Shown here in pieces: positions 54,023 through 63,643 of a stretch of 64,000 nt of DNA. Each line of letters opens with the position of its first letter. The stretch's first letter is position 1. Source of the stretch: Flavobacterium tistrianum. GTDB lineage: Bacteria > Bacteroidota > Bacteroidia > Flavobacteriales > Flavobacteriaceae. A program made the position numbers and the translations under genes. The DNA lies in the NCBI RefSeq assembly GCF_003254545.1, contig NZ_QJRH01000064.1:62001-126000 (forward strand). Direction: 5' to 3'. The notes beneath the pieces are model-generated. The model had not been told where the DNA came from and did not search any database. It saw nothing but the letters and a program-made list of their open reading frames with translations.

Positions 54023-55807
54023 ATGATTTTAGGTACAAAACGGTTATTGTTTTTTTTCTTGTTGATTTTGGTTTTGTTGCTAAAACCCAGCACAGCAGAA
54101 GCACAGCTTTTAGGCGGAGCAAAGACTACAACAGAAGAACCAGTTAAGATTCCAGATGATTCGCTTGGAAGAAGAACACCTCAAGGAACAGTCAACGGAT
54201 TCATCAAAGCGCTTGGCGACCAGAATTATCTGCGAGCGAGCCAATATCTTGTTCTAAGCAAACGTTCCTATCGCAAAACAGCTGAGAGAATGCGAATAGC
54301 AAAGACCTTTCAGCAATTATTGGATCAGGGAGGAAATTTCTCGCCATCGTCCATTCTAAGTAATAAAGAGTTAGGACGCATAGACGATAATCTGGCAACA
54401 GGAATAGACTTGGTAGGAAATATATCTACCGATAAAATAAACATACCGCTATATTTAGAAAATCAGTCAGATGATACTCAGCCTGCTTTATGGCTTTTTT
54501 CTGCTGAAACTATAGAAGCAATTCTTGCCGCAGATGTTAGTGGCGAAAAAACGTTTTTAGATAGAGTTTTACCCAAATTTCTAAAAGATAGAAAATTAGG
54601 AAACGTTCCTATTGGACATTGGGGAGTAGTAGTGGTAATGGCAGTTGTCACTTATCTGCTTTCTAGACTGTTAATTTTTGTGCTCATTTTTCTGATTCAG
54701 AAAATATGGAAGAAAGCGGATACCGAAAAGGGAACCGCAATTATAGATGCATTTACGTTGCCAGTTCAGATGTATCTTACGGTTATGTTATTTGTGGCAT
54801 TTACGCAGCGAATGGGAATTTCAATAATTGTACGCCAGCGATTTAGCATTATAATAGTCACAATCGGAATTGTAGCTTTTCTAATCCTGCTTTGGAGAAT
54901 GACCGACTTTGTAAGCATGTATACTCGAAGCAGAATGAATAATCGAGGACGTGCTTCAGCAGTATCTGCGGTTTTGTTTTTGAGCCGCACCATGAAAGTT
55001 GCCATTGTTGTTATCGGGATTATTGCTTTATTAGGAATTATTGGTGTAGATGTTACAGCTGGACTTGCAGCACTAGGAATTGGGGGGATTGCATTGGCAC
55101 TAGGAGCACAAAAAACCATAGAAAACTTTGTTGGAAGTGTGAGTCTTATTGCAGATCAGCCATTGCGTGTAGGCGATTACTGCCGAGTTGATGATATAAA
55201 GGGAACTGTGGAAGCTATTGGTATGCGTTCGACAACACTTCGTACGGCAGCGCGCAGTATTGTCACAATTCCGAATGGGCAATTATCAGCAAGTAAAATA
55301 GAAAATTATGCGCATCGAGACCGTTTTATATTCAATCCGATTTTTGGTTTTAGAATGGAAACCACTCCAGATCAAATGCGTTATCTGCTTGTAGAACTGA
55401 GATCTTTGCTGTATGCGCATCCAGCTATTCTAAACACACCTCCAATTGTACGCTTTACGGGTATTACTGCGGATGCTTTAAAAGTCGAAATCACAGCTTA
55501 TATTGAAGCTATAAATCTTGAAACATCACAAGAAGTTCAGGAAGATCTTTTATTGAGAATGATGGATATTATAGAAAAAAGCGGAACCTCATTGGCATAT
55601 CCATCACAAACATTATATATGGCGCGTGATACTCCTTTTTCTAAAGAAAAAGCAGATGAAATCTCAGAAACAGTTAAAAAGTGGAAGGAAAATAGTGAAT
55701 TGCAGCTTCCAAAATTCGACCCAAAACGAGTGGAAGAATTAAAAGGAAGTATAAAATATCCTGACGAAGGCAGTTTTAATCCAGAAGATGAGGAGACTTT
55801 ATTGTAA
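54023..55807 (+). CDS. MscS-family mechanosensitive ion channel
   Basis: A 594-residue inner-membrane protein with a signal peptide (LLFFFLLILVLLLKPSTAEA), a periplasmic domain (about 30-190), and transmembrane helices near 195-225, 243-262, 272-295 and 320-345. The pore helix is rich in Gly and Ala (VTAGLAALGIGGIALALGAQ, then KTIENFVGSVSLIAD). The cytoplasmic MscS beta domain has PLRVGDYCRVDDIKGTVEAI and TIPNGQLSASKIENYAHRDR, and the alpha/beta domain extends to about 560. It is longer than E. coli MscS because of the periplasmic N terminus. Such channels release solutes on hypo-osmotic shock. Single gene. Confidence 0.92.
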   Translation: MILGTKRLLFFFLLILVLLLKPSTAEAQLLGGAKTTTEEPVKIPDDSLGRRTPQGTVNGFIKALGDQNYLRASQYLVLSKRSYRKTAERMRIAKTFQQLLDQGGNFSPSSILSNKELGRIDDNLATGIDLVGNISTDKINIPLYLENQSDDTQPALWLFSAETIEAILAADVSGEKTFLDRVLPKFLKDRKLGNVPIGHWGVVVVMAVVTYLLSRLLIFVLIFLIQKIWKKADTEKGTAIIDAFTLPVQMYLTVMLFVAFTQRMGISIIVRQRFSIIIVTIGIVAFLILLWRMTDFVSMYTRSRMNNRGRASAVSAVLFLSRTMKVAIVVIGIIALLGIIGVDVTAGLAALGIGGIALALGAQKTIENFVGSVSLIADQPLRVGDYCRVDDIKGTVEAIGMRSTTLRTAARSIVTIPNGQLSASKIENYAHRDRFIFNPIFGFRMETTPDQMRYLLVELRSLLYAHPAILNTPPIVRFTGITADALKVEITAYIEAINLETSQEVQEDLLLRMMDIIEKSGTSLAYPSQTLYMARDTPFSKEKADEISETVKKWKENSELQLPKFDPKRVEELKGSIKYPDEGSFNPEDEETLL

Positions 55808-55838
55808 AAGAACAGAATGCGAAACAAAGTTTTTTGTA

Positions 55839-55997
55839 AGCTTCGTAGAAGCGAAATATTTATAACAAAAGATAAATAAATATACAGCCACAATTGTTTT
55901 TATTTATACGCATTTATATTCAAACATCACCCGTGGTTTCAACCACGGGAACGGTATAAAATTCCTGCTCGCGTGTCCCCGTGGTTGAAACCACGGG
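55839..55997. repeat. REP-like repeat cluster after the MscS gene
   Basis: A unit at 55839-55864 (AGCTTCG..GAAGC..AATATTTATA) matches 48045-48070. Two near-perfect palindromes follow, CCCGTGGTTTCAACCACGGG (55930-55949) and CCCGTGGTTGAAACCACGGG (55978-55997), inverted relative to each other and related to the pair at 33801-33876. The 265-bp gap has no gene. Confidence 0.78.
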
Positions 55998-56072
55998 CTA
56001 TGTTTCGAGCTTTTAGGCGGAATAAAAATGACAGGTGTAAAAGTCAAGATAACTTTTTTTTGTAGTTATCAA

Positions 56073-57428
56073 TTACCTTTTTGATTCTTTTACAATTTCC
56101 ATGTTTCCGTCATTTTGTTTTACAATTTTCCAATCGGGATTTAGTTCTATTTCGTAAAATTCGCTTATAACTTTTGTTCCTTCAATTTTAGAAGGAAGTG
56201 GAAATATAAAATAAGTTTTCCCTTCTTTATCATAGCTTAAAATTCCCGCTTTTCCCAATTGATTTTTACCTTCGATTGTGGTGAAATTTCCAAAGTTATT
56301 ACCCGATTTATCACGTCCTTTAATGCTAGAGTACACAATTCCTTTATCATTTAAAGTCAATGTTCCATTCATATTAAAAGTGCGTCCGTAATGTTCAATA
56401 TCGGTAAGAGCGACTTTAAGAGTTGGTTTGTTAATTAGTAAATCAGTATAATAAGAGATTATCTTTTTTTGTTCTTCTTCTCGCGCAATTTCCTGCTTGT
56501 TTATTTCAGTAAAATTGTTTCTTGATTTGGCTAACTCCAGTTGTTTTTTAGTAATAGTTAATTTTGATTTTAAAATCATAACTTCGTAAATATCAGTGAA
56601 ATTGTAAATTTTATCTAAACTTTTTCTCCAAGTAATATTTAAATAATCAAAAAGCAATCCGTAGGCTGGACCAGTGGCATAAGGAAAAGGTCTTGTGTAG
56701 GTTTTGGCTTCTTCTCGTTGGTTAATTTCTTCAATTGCTTTTTCATATTTATTGTCATAAGAAGAGAGAACAAAACCAGTATAATTTGCCAAACCTTCCA
56801 AAGTTTCTATTTCCAGTTCATCATTCAAATATTTTGAATATTGCTGTTGTCTTTCTTTTCTAAAAACTACCGCATCCTTTAAATAATTTTTGCTCTCATC
56901 TGTTTTTCTTTTTTCAATAATTGCTTTTAAAGCATTTTTTAATGCCTGATATTCCAATCGCAATAAAATACGAGCGTTGGTTTCGTCAAGATATTCAATC
57001 GGATTTCCATTAAACTTTCGATACTCCATTTGAAGCAAATGAAATAATTCATGAATAATCGTGGCACTTTTATCATCTAGATAATTATTCAGAACCGTGG
57101 CATATTCTTTACCTTCATATTTCTGTGTGGTATTAACAAAAACAAGCGAATTAGGTTCCATAATTTTAGAATACAAAATTCCATTATCCGTTTTGCTATT
57201 CGGTAATTTTGCCAAACTATAGATTGAATTGTCAAAGTCGATTACAATAATGCTATCGTTCCAGATTGGTTTTCCCCAAAGTTTTCCGTTATCTTTTTCT
57301 AAAAGTGCTTTTGCTTCCACAAGCTTTTCTTGAATGTTTTGTCTGTTTTTAAAAGCTTTGTCCGTTTCTTGTGCGGCAGAAAATTGAGATATTCCAATGA
57401 AGATTAGTAATAAAAGATTTCTTTTCAT
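56073..57428 (-). CDS. Secreted protein with HExxH motif, putative zinc peptidase
   Basis: A 451-residue protein, taking the ATG at 57428 (MKRNLLLLIFIGISQFSAAQ, a signal peptide). The motif IIHELFHLLQMEY near residue 126 has the HExxH of zinc peptidases, with Glu-rich helices after it (YLDETNARILLRLEYQALKN). The C-terminal ~130 residues look beta-rich (HYGRTFNMNGTLTLNDKGIV, KIEGTKVISEFYEI). I do not recognise the family. It is exported, so it may act on a periplasmic or surface protein. It lies 82 bp downstream of the membrane-anchored LuxR regulator on the same strand and has its own -7 box, so regulation by that protein is possible. Confidence 0.65.
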   Translation of the reverse strand: MKRNLLLLIFIGISQFSAAQETDKAFKNRQNIQEKLVEAKALLEKDNGKLWGKPIWNDSIIVIDFDNSIYSLAKLPNSKTDNGILYSKIMEPNSLVFVNTTQKYEGKEYATVLNNYLDDKSATIIHELFHLLQMEYRKFNGNPIEYLDETNARILLRLEYQALKNALKAIIEKRKTDESKNYLKDAVVFRKERQQQYSKYLNDELEIETLEGLANYTGFVLSSYDNKYEKAIEEINQREEAKTYTRPFPYATGPAYGLLFDYLNITWRKSLDKIYNFTDIYEVMILKSKLTITKKQLELAKSRNNFTEINKQEIAREEEQKKIISYYTDLLINKPTLKVALTDIEHYGRTFNMNGTLTLNDKGIVYSSIKGRDKSGNNFGNFTTIEGKNQLGKAGILSYDKEGKTYFIFPLPSKIEGTKVISEFYEIELNPDWKIVKQNDGNMEIVKESKR

Positions 57429-57456
57429 TTCCAATTGATGTTTAAGATTTCGGAAA

Positions 57457-57464
57457 CAAAAGTA
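57457..57464 (-). promoter_or_regulatory. -7 box of the HExxH protein gene
   Basis: On the minus strand TACTTTTG (57464 to 57457) is a perfect TAnnTTTG box, 28 bp before the start codon at 57428. Confidence 0.5.
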
Positions 57465-57510
57465 GAGTGGGATATTCTGAAAATCGGTTAAGTAGAGGCT
57501 GAAATTAGGA

Positions 57511-58584
57511 CTAATCCCAAGGATGATTTTTCAATTTAGCGGCCAATTCATGACGGTTTGCAACATCCAATTTCGCATAAAGATTTCGAATATGGGTTTT
57601 TACCGTACTGAGCGAAATAAAAAGCTCATCGGCAATTTCTTTGTTTGATTTATCTTCTAAAATCAATTTGGTAATTTTCTCTTCTTGATTGGTCAATGCC
57701 AGACTTGAAGTTTCTAGTATTGTTTTTTTGGGTTTAATAGCTTTTAATTTTCTGAATTGGTAAATAGAAATAAAAGTCAAAATTAAAACCAATATACCCA
57801 AAGTATAATTCAGCTTTTTCTGAAACGCATATTTTTGTTGTAGAATGACATTTGAAATTTTTGAAATTTCATCTTGATATTGGAGATAATAAGAAGTTTC
57901 TCCGTAGTAGTTTTTTAGTGAATTTGAAATGCCATCATAAAATGCTTCATTTTTTTCAAAGTCATTCTTGATATCAAAATCATTTCGTTTAATGTCTGAA
58001 AAAGCCAAAAGTTTCAACAGCGGATGTTTAATGCTCTTCTCACTATAGGATTTTACTTTTTTGGCAAAATCATTTACGGCCTGTTGCTGTGCTTCTTTGT
58101 TTTTGATTTGTGCATTGTTTTTTTCTAATTGATCTTCAAAAGACTTTAATTTTCGCCATTCTTTATTTGTCAAATTACTGTTTTTAGATTCGCTAAACCA
58201 ATTGTTCCCCGATTTAGGAAAATAGATTGTATCTCTGTTGGAAAAAATAAAATTGTGATAATTGTTTTTTTCGTTATCACTTACTAATTGCAAGCCTTTG
58301 ATTGTATTAATATTGGAATGAATTCGGTAAAGTTTGTCTTTTTCAGATAAGAGCTGGCCTTTGAATTCAAAATAACCTGAGCTATCGGTCTGAGTCGAAA
58401 AAAGAATCTGATTTTCGGTAATCATAGTTTCCTCATCATATTTCAGCAAACTGAGATAGACAGTTTTGTTTTTTTGTTCAGCATCAATATATCCCGAAAT
58501 CTTGTACTGTCCGTAACAAGTAGAAATCGTAAAAAGAATAAAGATTGTCAAAAATAAAACTCTGAATGTTCTTTCTTTTAGCAT
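57511..58584 (-). CDS. Membrane-anchored LuxR-type transcriptional regulator
   Basis: A 357-residue protein with three parts. A signal-like segment (FRVLFLTIFILFTISTCYG) leads an extracytoplasmic domain (about 25-260) that begins with a DUF4369-like beta fold (YKISGYIDAEQKNKTVYLSL, TDSSGYFEFKGQL) and continues in coiled helices. One transmembrane helix follows (about 263-282, YTLGILVLILTFISIYQF). The cytoplasmic C terminus is a LuxR/GerE helix-turn-helix (LTNQEEKITKLILEDKSNKE, IADELFISLSTVKTHIRNLY). No receiver or kinase domain is present, so it appears to sense periplasmic signals directly and act on DNA from the membrane. The HExxH gene just downstream is a candidate target. Confidence 0.82.
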   Translation of the reverse strand: MLKERTFRVLFLTIFILFTISTCYGQYKISGYIDAEQKNKTVYLSLLKYDEETMITENQILFSTQTDSSGYFEFKGQLLSEKDKLYRIHSNINTIKGLQLVSDNEKNNYHNFIFSNRDTIYFPKSGNNWFSESKNSNLTNKEWRKLKSFEDQLEKNNAQIKNKEAQQQAVNDFAKKVKSYSEKSIKHPLLKLLAFSDIKRNDFDIKNDFEKNEAFYDGISNSLKNYYGETSYYLQYQDEISKISNVILQQKYAFQKKLNYTLGILVLILTFISIYQFRKLKAIKPKKTILETSSLALTNQEEKITKLILEDKSNKEIADELFISLSTVKTHIRNLYAKLDVANRHELAAKLKNHPWD

Positions 58585-58698
58585 TTTAAATCAAGTAATA
58601 GAAAAGCTTATGAATGATTAAAAATACAAAAAAAAGATTAAGGTTATTGAGATGCTTTTTTTGGGACTCGATTATACATCAGATATGTCTAAAGAAAA

Positions 58699-58742
58699 AT
58701 CTCCCCGTCTCAGCACTCAGAAACGGGGAGATAATCAAAAAT
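58699..58742 (-). terminator. Terminator after the Oar-like receptor gene
   Basis: Stem ATCTCCCCGT (58699-58708) and ACGGGGAGAT (58733-58742); on the minus strand it is followed by TTTTCTTT, 18 bp after the receptor stop codon. Confidence 0.88.
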
Positions 58743-58759
58743 AAAAAAAAACACATTTT

Positions 58760-61700
58760 TTAGAACGAATACCTTAAGCCAAGCTGACCTTGGAATCTTG
58801 AAGCTAATTGATCTACAGTATAGGGTGCAGAAGTTGGTTTTTGGAAAGTGTAAGTAGGGTCGCCTGTCGCCAATCCGCCTAAGTTTCCAGATTTTGTTAA
58901 ACCAAGACTTGCTGTTGAATTATAAGTGTTTGGAACGAAATAACTTCTTCCCCAATCTTTATTGATAAGGTTTCCGATATTGGCCATACTGAATGAGATT
59001 TGGAATGTTCCAACTTTAGCCACGTTAATTTCATCCATCAATTTTAAATCGGCTTGAATGTTCCAAGGAGTAGTATCTCCATTTCTTTGTGTGAATGTTC
59101 CTCTACGGCTTTTTAAATAATCATTTCCGTTAATGAAAGCTTCGTAATCTGCTACTTGTTGTGCTGCAGTTGCAGAAGGAACTCCCGCAGAGTTTACACC
59201 AATATATTTTGCCGCTTCTGCTGCATCTTTAAAGATATATGCTAAACCAGCTGCTTGTCCTGTTCCCGCAATTGTTGAGTTAACAAATCCCCAAGAAAAC
59301 GGATTTCCTGATTGAGCATTGAAATACACATTAGCAGATAAAGTATTGTTTGGAGCCAATTTCACACCATAGCCTACATTAGAAACAATTCTGTGCTTGA
59401 TGTTAAAGTTAGAAGTTGCCAATTGTGGATTGTTAGGCGTAAGAGATTGATTCATCTGGAAATTACTTTCCATAGAGTTGCGAATTCCGTTTGTGATATC
59501 ACGAGAATCTCCATACGTATAAGCCACCATAAAGTTGAAACCAAAATCGTAAGTTTTAGAAATCATTTCAGTAATACTGTAACGGTATCCTTTACTTGTA
59601 TTTGATAACAGATAAGCATTTGAAAAAGCTGGATTTATGTTTGCAGCATAAATTGGCATTTCGTGTTTTGTATCATAAGAGAAATAAGTCGGATTATCGG
59701 TTTTATTTACTTGTTGAAACTCCAAATCGCGAATTACTTTAGTGTAAATACCTTCAATAGTGAATTTATATCCGTCAACTGTTTTATCAAAAGCCAATGA
59801 GTTTCTTAAAACAGCTGGCATTTTAAATTTATTGTCAATTAAATCGGCTTGCACTTTTGGAGTAGCATCATGGTAACCGTTTAAACCTCCTGTTGCTAAA
59901 GGGTCTCCTGCCGCAGCAACCTGAGCAGCTGTTAAGTTGTTTTTGTCATAACTTCCGTATCCCACACCATCATTGTAATAAGCGTAACCTAACCAAGCAA
60001 ATGGAATTCTTCCTGTAAATACTCCAGATCCACCTCTAATAACGAATGTTTTGTCATCGTCTACATTGTAAGTGAATCCAATTCTAGGAGAAACTAACGC
60101 TGAACTGAAGAAGTTGTTTTTAATTTGGTTTAACGGAGTATACGTATATGTTGTTCCGTAGTTTGGATCTTCAGGAGAGTTCTGTACTTGCGTGCTTAAT
60201 TTAGGTTTGTTTGGCAAATCGGTATAATCTATACGAACACCAGGAACTACTTTTAATTTGTTTCCAACTCTAATTTCATCTTGTACATAAGCACTAAACA
60301 TGTTTATTTTGAATTTAGCATAAGGGTTATCAAAAATCTCATCTCTAGTAGAACCGTCAAAAGGATAAGTTCCGCGTACACGAGTAGGCAGTTTATTGTA
60401 AAAATCTGCAAGAGATTTATAGGAAACTCTTCCGTTAAGTGCATTTACAAAACCATAGTTGATGTCGTAAAACTCATTGTGAGTACCAAACAGTAAAGTA
60501 TGATTTCCTGTTTTATAAGTAAGATTGTCTGTAATTTCAGTCGTGTTTTGCTTCATGTTGAAAACAGTTGCTTCACGATCATTTCCTAAGAAAATAGTTC
60601 CTCCATTGTAACCAATTTCTGTCTGAGGAAACATAATATTGTTAGATTTTGGATCACGGTAATCTTTTATTGCCGAATAGCTTGCAATAAATGAGTTAGA
60701 CCATTGGCTGTTAAAGTGTGTCTTTAATTCTAAAACCGTACTGATGGCTTGGTTTTTCTGAGTAAAATCCATGCTTGCAAATCTAAAGTTTGCCGCATCG
60801 CGCTCTAAGTTTGTGGCTTGAGAAATTACAGTATTGTTTCTTAAAGAAAGTGAGTTTTTCTCATTGATTTTCCAATCAATCTTATTGAAGAATTTCTGGC
60901 TTTTAGAGAAGTTGTTATAAGAACCATAAGTTCCTGGATCAAACCCATAGTTTGATTTTACGAATTGAGAAATCTGTTCTGCAGTTGCATTATCTACTAG
61001 AGAAGTCAGTTTTCCATTAGAATCTGTTGAACCTGCATTATAAAAAACAGGATCTGTTCTCTCAGCATATTCCATATTGGTAAAGAAGAACAATTTGTCT
61101 TTAATAATTGGCAATCCTAATCTAAAACCAACTTGATAATCTCCAAAAGAACTTGGCATTTTAGAACCGTCACCAGCGTTGTTTGGTCCCGTAAGAGCTG
61201 CATTTCTTCCGTAGCTGTAAATAGATCCGCTAACTGTATTTGTACCGCTTCTTGTTACAGCATTTACGCTTCCGCCTAAAAAGTTTCCTAATTTAATGTC
61301 GTAAGGAGCAATGTAAACCTGAATATCTTGTATCGCATCTAAACTGATAGAGTTTGAACGTGTGCTGCTTCCTGGCATTCCAGAAGTTCCAGATTGGCCT
61401 CCTAAAGATGGACTAAACCCAATTGCATCGTTATTAATAGAACCATCAATTGTAACGTTGTTGTATCTAAAGTTAGTACCTGCAAAAGAGTTGTTTGAAC
61501 TTTGAGGCACAAGTTTGGTAACGTCCTGAATTCCTCTATTGATTAAAGGAAGTGCATTTACTTGTTTTTCATTAATACTTGTACCGTTGCTTTTAGAAGA
61601 AGGTTTAGAACTTGTAATAACTACTTCTTCCAAAACATTGTTATCTGCTTTTCCAACTACAATTGTTGGCAAGTCATTTTCTCCAAGATTTAAATAGACA

Positions 61701-61975
61701 TTTGCATTTGAATAATCTTTGGTGTCTGTACTTTTTATTTCTAATTCGTAAGGACCGCCAGCATTTAAATTTTCGAAGCTAAAACGACCTAATTTGTCTG
61801 TTGTCGCTCTGTAAACTGCATTTGTAGGCAAATGTGTCAAAGTAACTTCTGCACCTATAACTGCAGCTGTTCCATCATTGACTTTTGCAGACAAGGACGA
61901 AGTTGTAATCTGGGCAAAAATACTTCCTGCTGTAAGGAGCATTAAAGCCGAAAAAAAGAGTTTTAGTTTTGTCAT
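58760..61975 (-). CDS. Oar-like TonB-dependent outer-membrane receptor
   Basis: A 1071-residue protein, taking the ATG at 61975 (MTKLKLFFSALMLLTAGSIF, cleaved near AQ); an in-frame ATG eight codons upstream is less likely. A CarboxypepD_reg domain (about 20-105; VIGAEVTLTHLPTNAVYRAT, DKLGRFSFENLNAGGPYELE) is followed by a plug (VLEEVVITSSKP, LPLINRGIQDVTKLVPQSSN, GGSVNAVTRSGTN) and a barrel ending in LGLRYSF. This matches the Oar/OmpA-related receptor type rather than SusC: there is no SusD partner and the plug motif differs. Substrate unknown. It is transcribed alone and faces the two-component system across a 300-bp gap in which I see nothing but AT-rich DNA. Confidence 0.88.
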   Translation of the reverse strand: MTKLKLFFSALMLLTAGSIFAQITTSSLSAKVNDGTAAVIGAEVTLTHLPTNAVYRATTDKLGRFSFENLNAGGPYELEIKSTDTKDYSNANVYLNLGENDLPTIVVGKADNNVLEEVVITSSKPSSKSNGTSINEKQVNALPLINRGIQDVTKLVPQSSNNSFAGTNFRYNNVTIDGSINNDAIGFSPSLGGQSGTSGMPGSSTRSNSISLDAIQDIQVYIAPYDIKLGNFLGGSVNAVTRSGTNTVSGSIYSYGRNAALTGPNNAGDGSKMPSSFGDYQVGFRLGLPIIKDKLFFFTNMEYAERTDPVFYNAGSTDSNGKLTSLVDNATAEQISQFVKSNYGFDPGTYGSYNNFSKSQKFFNKIDWKINEKNSLSLRNNTVISQATNLERDAANFRFASMDFTQKNQAISTVLELKTHFNSQWSNSFIASYSAIKDYRDPKSNNIMFPQTEIGYNGGTIFLGNDREATVFNMKQNTTEITDNLTYKTGNHTLLFGTHNEFYDINYGFVNALNGRVSYKSLADFYNKLPTRVRGTYPFDGSTRDEIFDNPYAKFKINMFSAYVQDEIRVGNKLKVVPGVRIDYTDLPNKPKLSTQVQNSPEDPNYGTTYTYTPLNQIKNNFFSSALVSPRIGFTYNVDDDKTFVIRGGSGVFTGRIPFAWLGYAYYNDGVGYGSYDKNNLTAAQVAAAGDPLATGGLNGYHDATPKVQADLIDNKFKMPAVLRNSLAFDKTVDGYKFTIEGIYTKVIRDLEFQQVNKTDNPTYFSYDTKHEMPIYAANINPAFSNAYLLSNTSKGYRYSITEMISKTYDFGFNFMVAYTYGDSRDITNGIRNSMESNFQMNQSLTPNNPQLATSNFNIKHRIVSNVGYGVKLAPNNTLSANVYFNAQSGNPFSWGFVNSTIAGTGQAAGLAYIFKDAAEAAKYIGVNSAGVPSATAAQQVADYEAFINGNDYLKSRRGTFTQRNGDTTPWNIQADLKLMDEINVAKVGTFQISFSMANIGNLINKDWGRSYFVPNTYNSTASLGLTKSGNLGGLATGDPTYTFQKPTSAPYTVDQLASRFQGQLGLRYSF

Positions 61976-62275
61976 GTTATTTATTAGTTTTTTATCCACG
62001 ACAAATAAACTCTCTTTACTTTGATTCGATTTAAGGCTTATGTTAACGAAAAATCAAAAAACAATTCATTGTTAATTTATAATGATGAAGGTGTTATTTA
62101 GAGAAAAATCGATTATTGCTTTAAAATCAAGTAGTTTGTGTTAAACCCCATAAAATAAGGTATTAGAGATAGATTTAAACAAGATTAGAGATAGATTAGA
62201 GTATTATGTGAATGTTATTAAATGAGGAAAAATACTTTCTAGATAAGATAAACAATCAAGTTATTTATGCAAAAA

Positions 62276-63643
62276 TCAAGGAAAAATCAAAGAGAAAACT
62301 GTGCCTTTTTCAAGTTCAGATTCTACAGATAAACTGATATTATGGCGCTTAAGAATCTGCATGGTAATAAAAAGTCCTAATCCTTGACCTTGAATATGTC
62401 TAGTGCGATCGCTTCTAAAGAATAAATCGAAGATAGATTCGATATCTTTTTCGGCAATTCCCGAACCTTGATCTATAAATTTTAAAAGAAGTTTTCCATT
62501 TTTTTCAGAAGCTATGACATTAACCTGCGAAGGAAAAGAAAATTTAATCGCATTGTCTATAATATTGTAAAGTGCAATAAAAAGCATATGCCTGTTAGCA
62601 TTTATAGACAACAAATCTTCGTTGTTGGCAATTGCATCCAAATTTAGCGCTACTTTAACTTCAGGATATTCAATTGCTTTCTTTTCAAGTATATTCCACA
62701 ATATTTCATCTATTCTGACAATTTCCATCTGGTCAGGCTCTGAAAGCTCTAATCCTGACAGAATAAGTAATCCGTCTAAAGTCGATTTTAGATGGAAAGT
62801 ATCTTTTCGAAGTGATTTTAATACTTCTTTATATTCTTCGTTAGTTCTTGGATGCTGTAACGAAACATCTATGTCGCCAATAATAAAAGTTAGTGGAGTT
62901 TTTAATTCGTGAGAAGCATTTTTAAGGAAATTTTTCTGTATTGTAACGCCACTTTCGAGTCTTTCCAAAAGATAATTAAAAGTTGTAATTAGCTCTTTAA
63001 TTTCATCTTTTCCGCTCGCAGTTGGCATTTCAAGTCTAGAATGGAGGTTTTCTGTAGTTATTGTGTTTACTTTTGAAATTACATCTGCAAAAGGCCTGAA
63101 AGTTTGTCTAGCCAAAAATCTTCCTAAAAGATAGTTAAGCGCAATTCCGGCGAGATAAAAACCGAAAAAAACTATGGCAAGAACTTCTAACTGCTGATTT
63201 CCAACATCATCAATGCCAGAAACAACTATTATAAAGTCACCTTGATTGTCTTTGTAATATAAACCGCTAAATTGTCTTTCTTCTATAGTAAAATGCAGTA
63301 TTTTGTCGTGAGAAATAGCTCTCAACTCCCGATCATTTAACACCAGAGGAAGATCATCTCGCAAATACAGTTTTTTTGTTTTAGCATTGTAAATCCTGAT
63401 AGACTGGTTAACAATTTTATTAAACTGCGATTCTATTTCTTTATAGCTGATGCTGTCAATTTTTCTAATTTCATCTTTTTCAAAATAGAAAAAAGCCGTA
63501 ATCAGAGCATTGTCTTCGAGTTTTTCGTAATACAAATCTCTTCTATGGCTTTTAAAAAGCAAAAAAGAACCGATCAGAACGAGTCCGAGAATAAAAGCAA
63601 ATAAGAGAGTCGAATTTATAGCAAGTTTATTCTTGAGATTCAT
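62276..63643 (-). CDS. Sensor histidine kinase
   Basis: A 455-residue membrane kinase. Two transmembrane helices (about 8-30 and 155-175) bracket a ~120-residue periplasmic sensor. A HAMP domain (about 175-230; LARQTFRPFADVISKVNTIT) leads to the HisKA phosphoacceptor in FLKNASHELKTPLTFIIGD and the HATPase blocks N (YNIIDNAIKFS), G1 (DQGSGIAEKDIESIF), F (FFRSDRT) and G2 (GQGLGLFITMQIL). It overlaps the response-regulator gene upstream by 17 bp, so the two are translationally coupled. The sensed signal is unknown. Confidence 0.94.
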   Translation of the reverse strand: MNLKNKLAINSTLLFAFILGLVLIGSFLLFKSHRRDLYYEKLEDNALITAFFYFEKDEIRKIDSISYKEIESQFNKIVNQSIRIYNAKTKKLYLRDDLPLVLNDRELRAISHDKILHFTIEERQFSGLYYKDNQGDFIIVVSGIDDVGNQQLEVLAIVFFGFYLAGIALNYLLGRFLARQTFRPFADVISKVNTITTENLHSRLEMPTASGKDEIKELITTFNYLLERLESGVTIQKNFLKNASHELKTPLTFIIGDIDVSLQHPRTNEEYKEVLKSLRKDTFHLKSTLDGLLILSGLELSEPDQMEIVRIDEILWNILEKKAIEYPEVKVALNLDAIANNEDLLSINANRHMLFIALYNIIDNAIKFSFPSQVNVIASEKNGKLLLKFIDQGSGIAEKDIESIFDLFFRSDRTRHIQGQGLGLFITMQILKRHNISLSVESELEKGTVFSLIFP

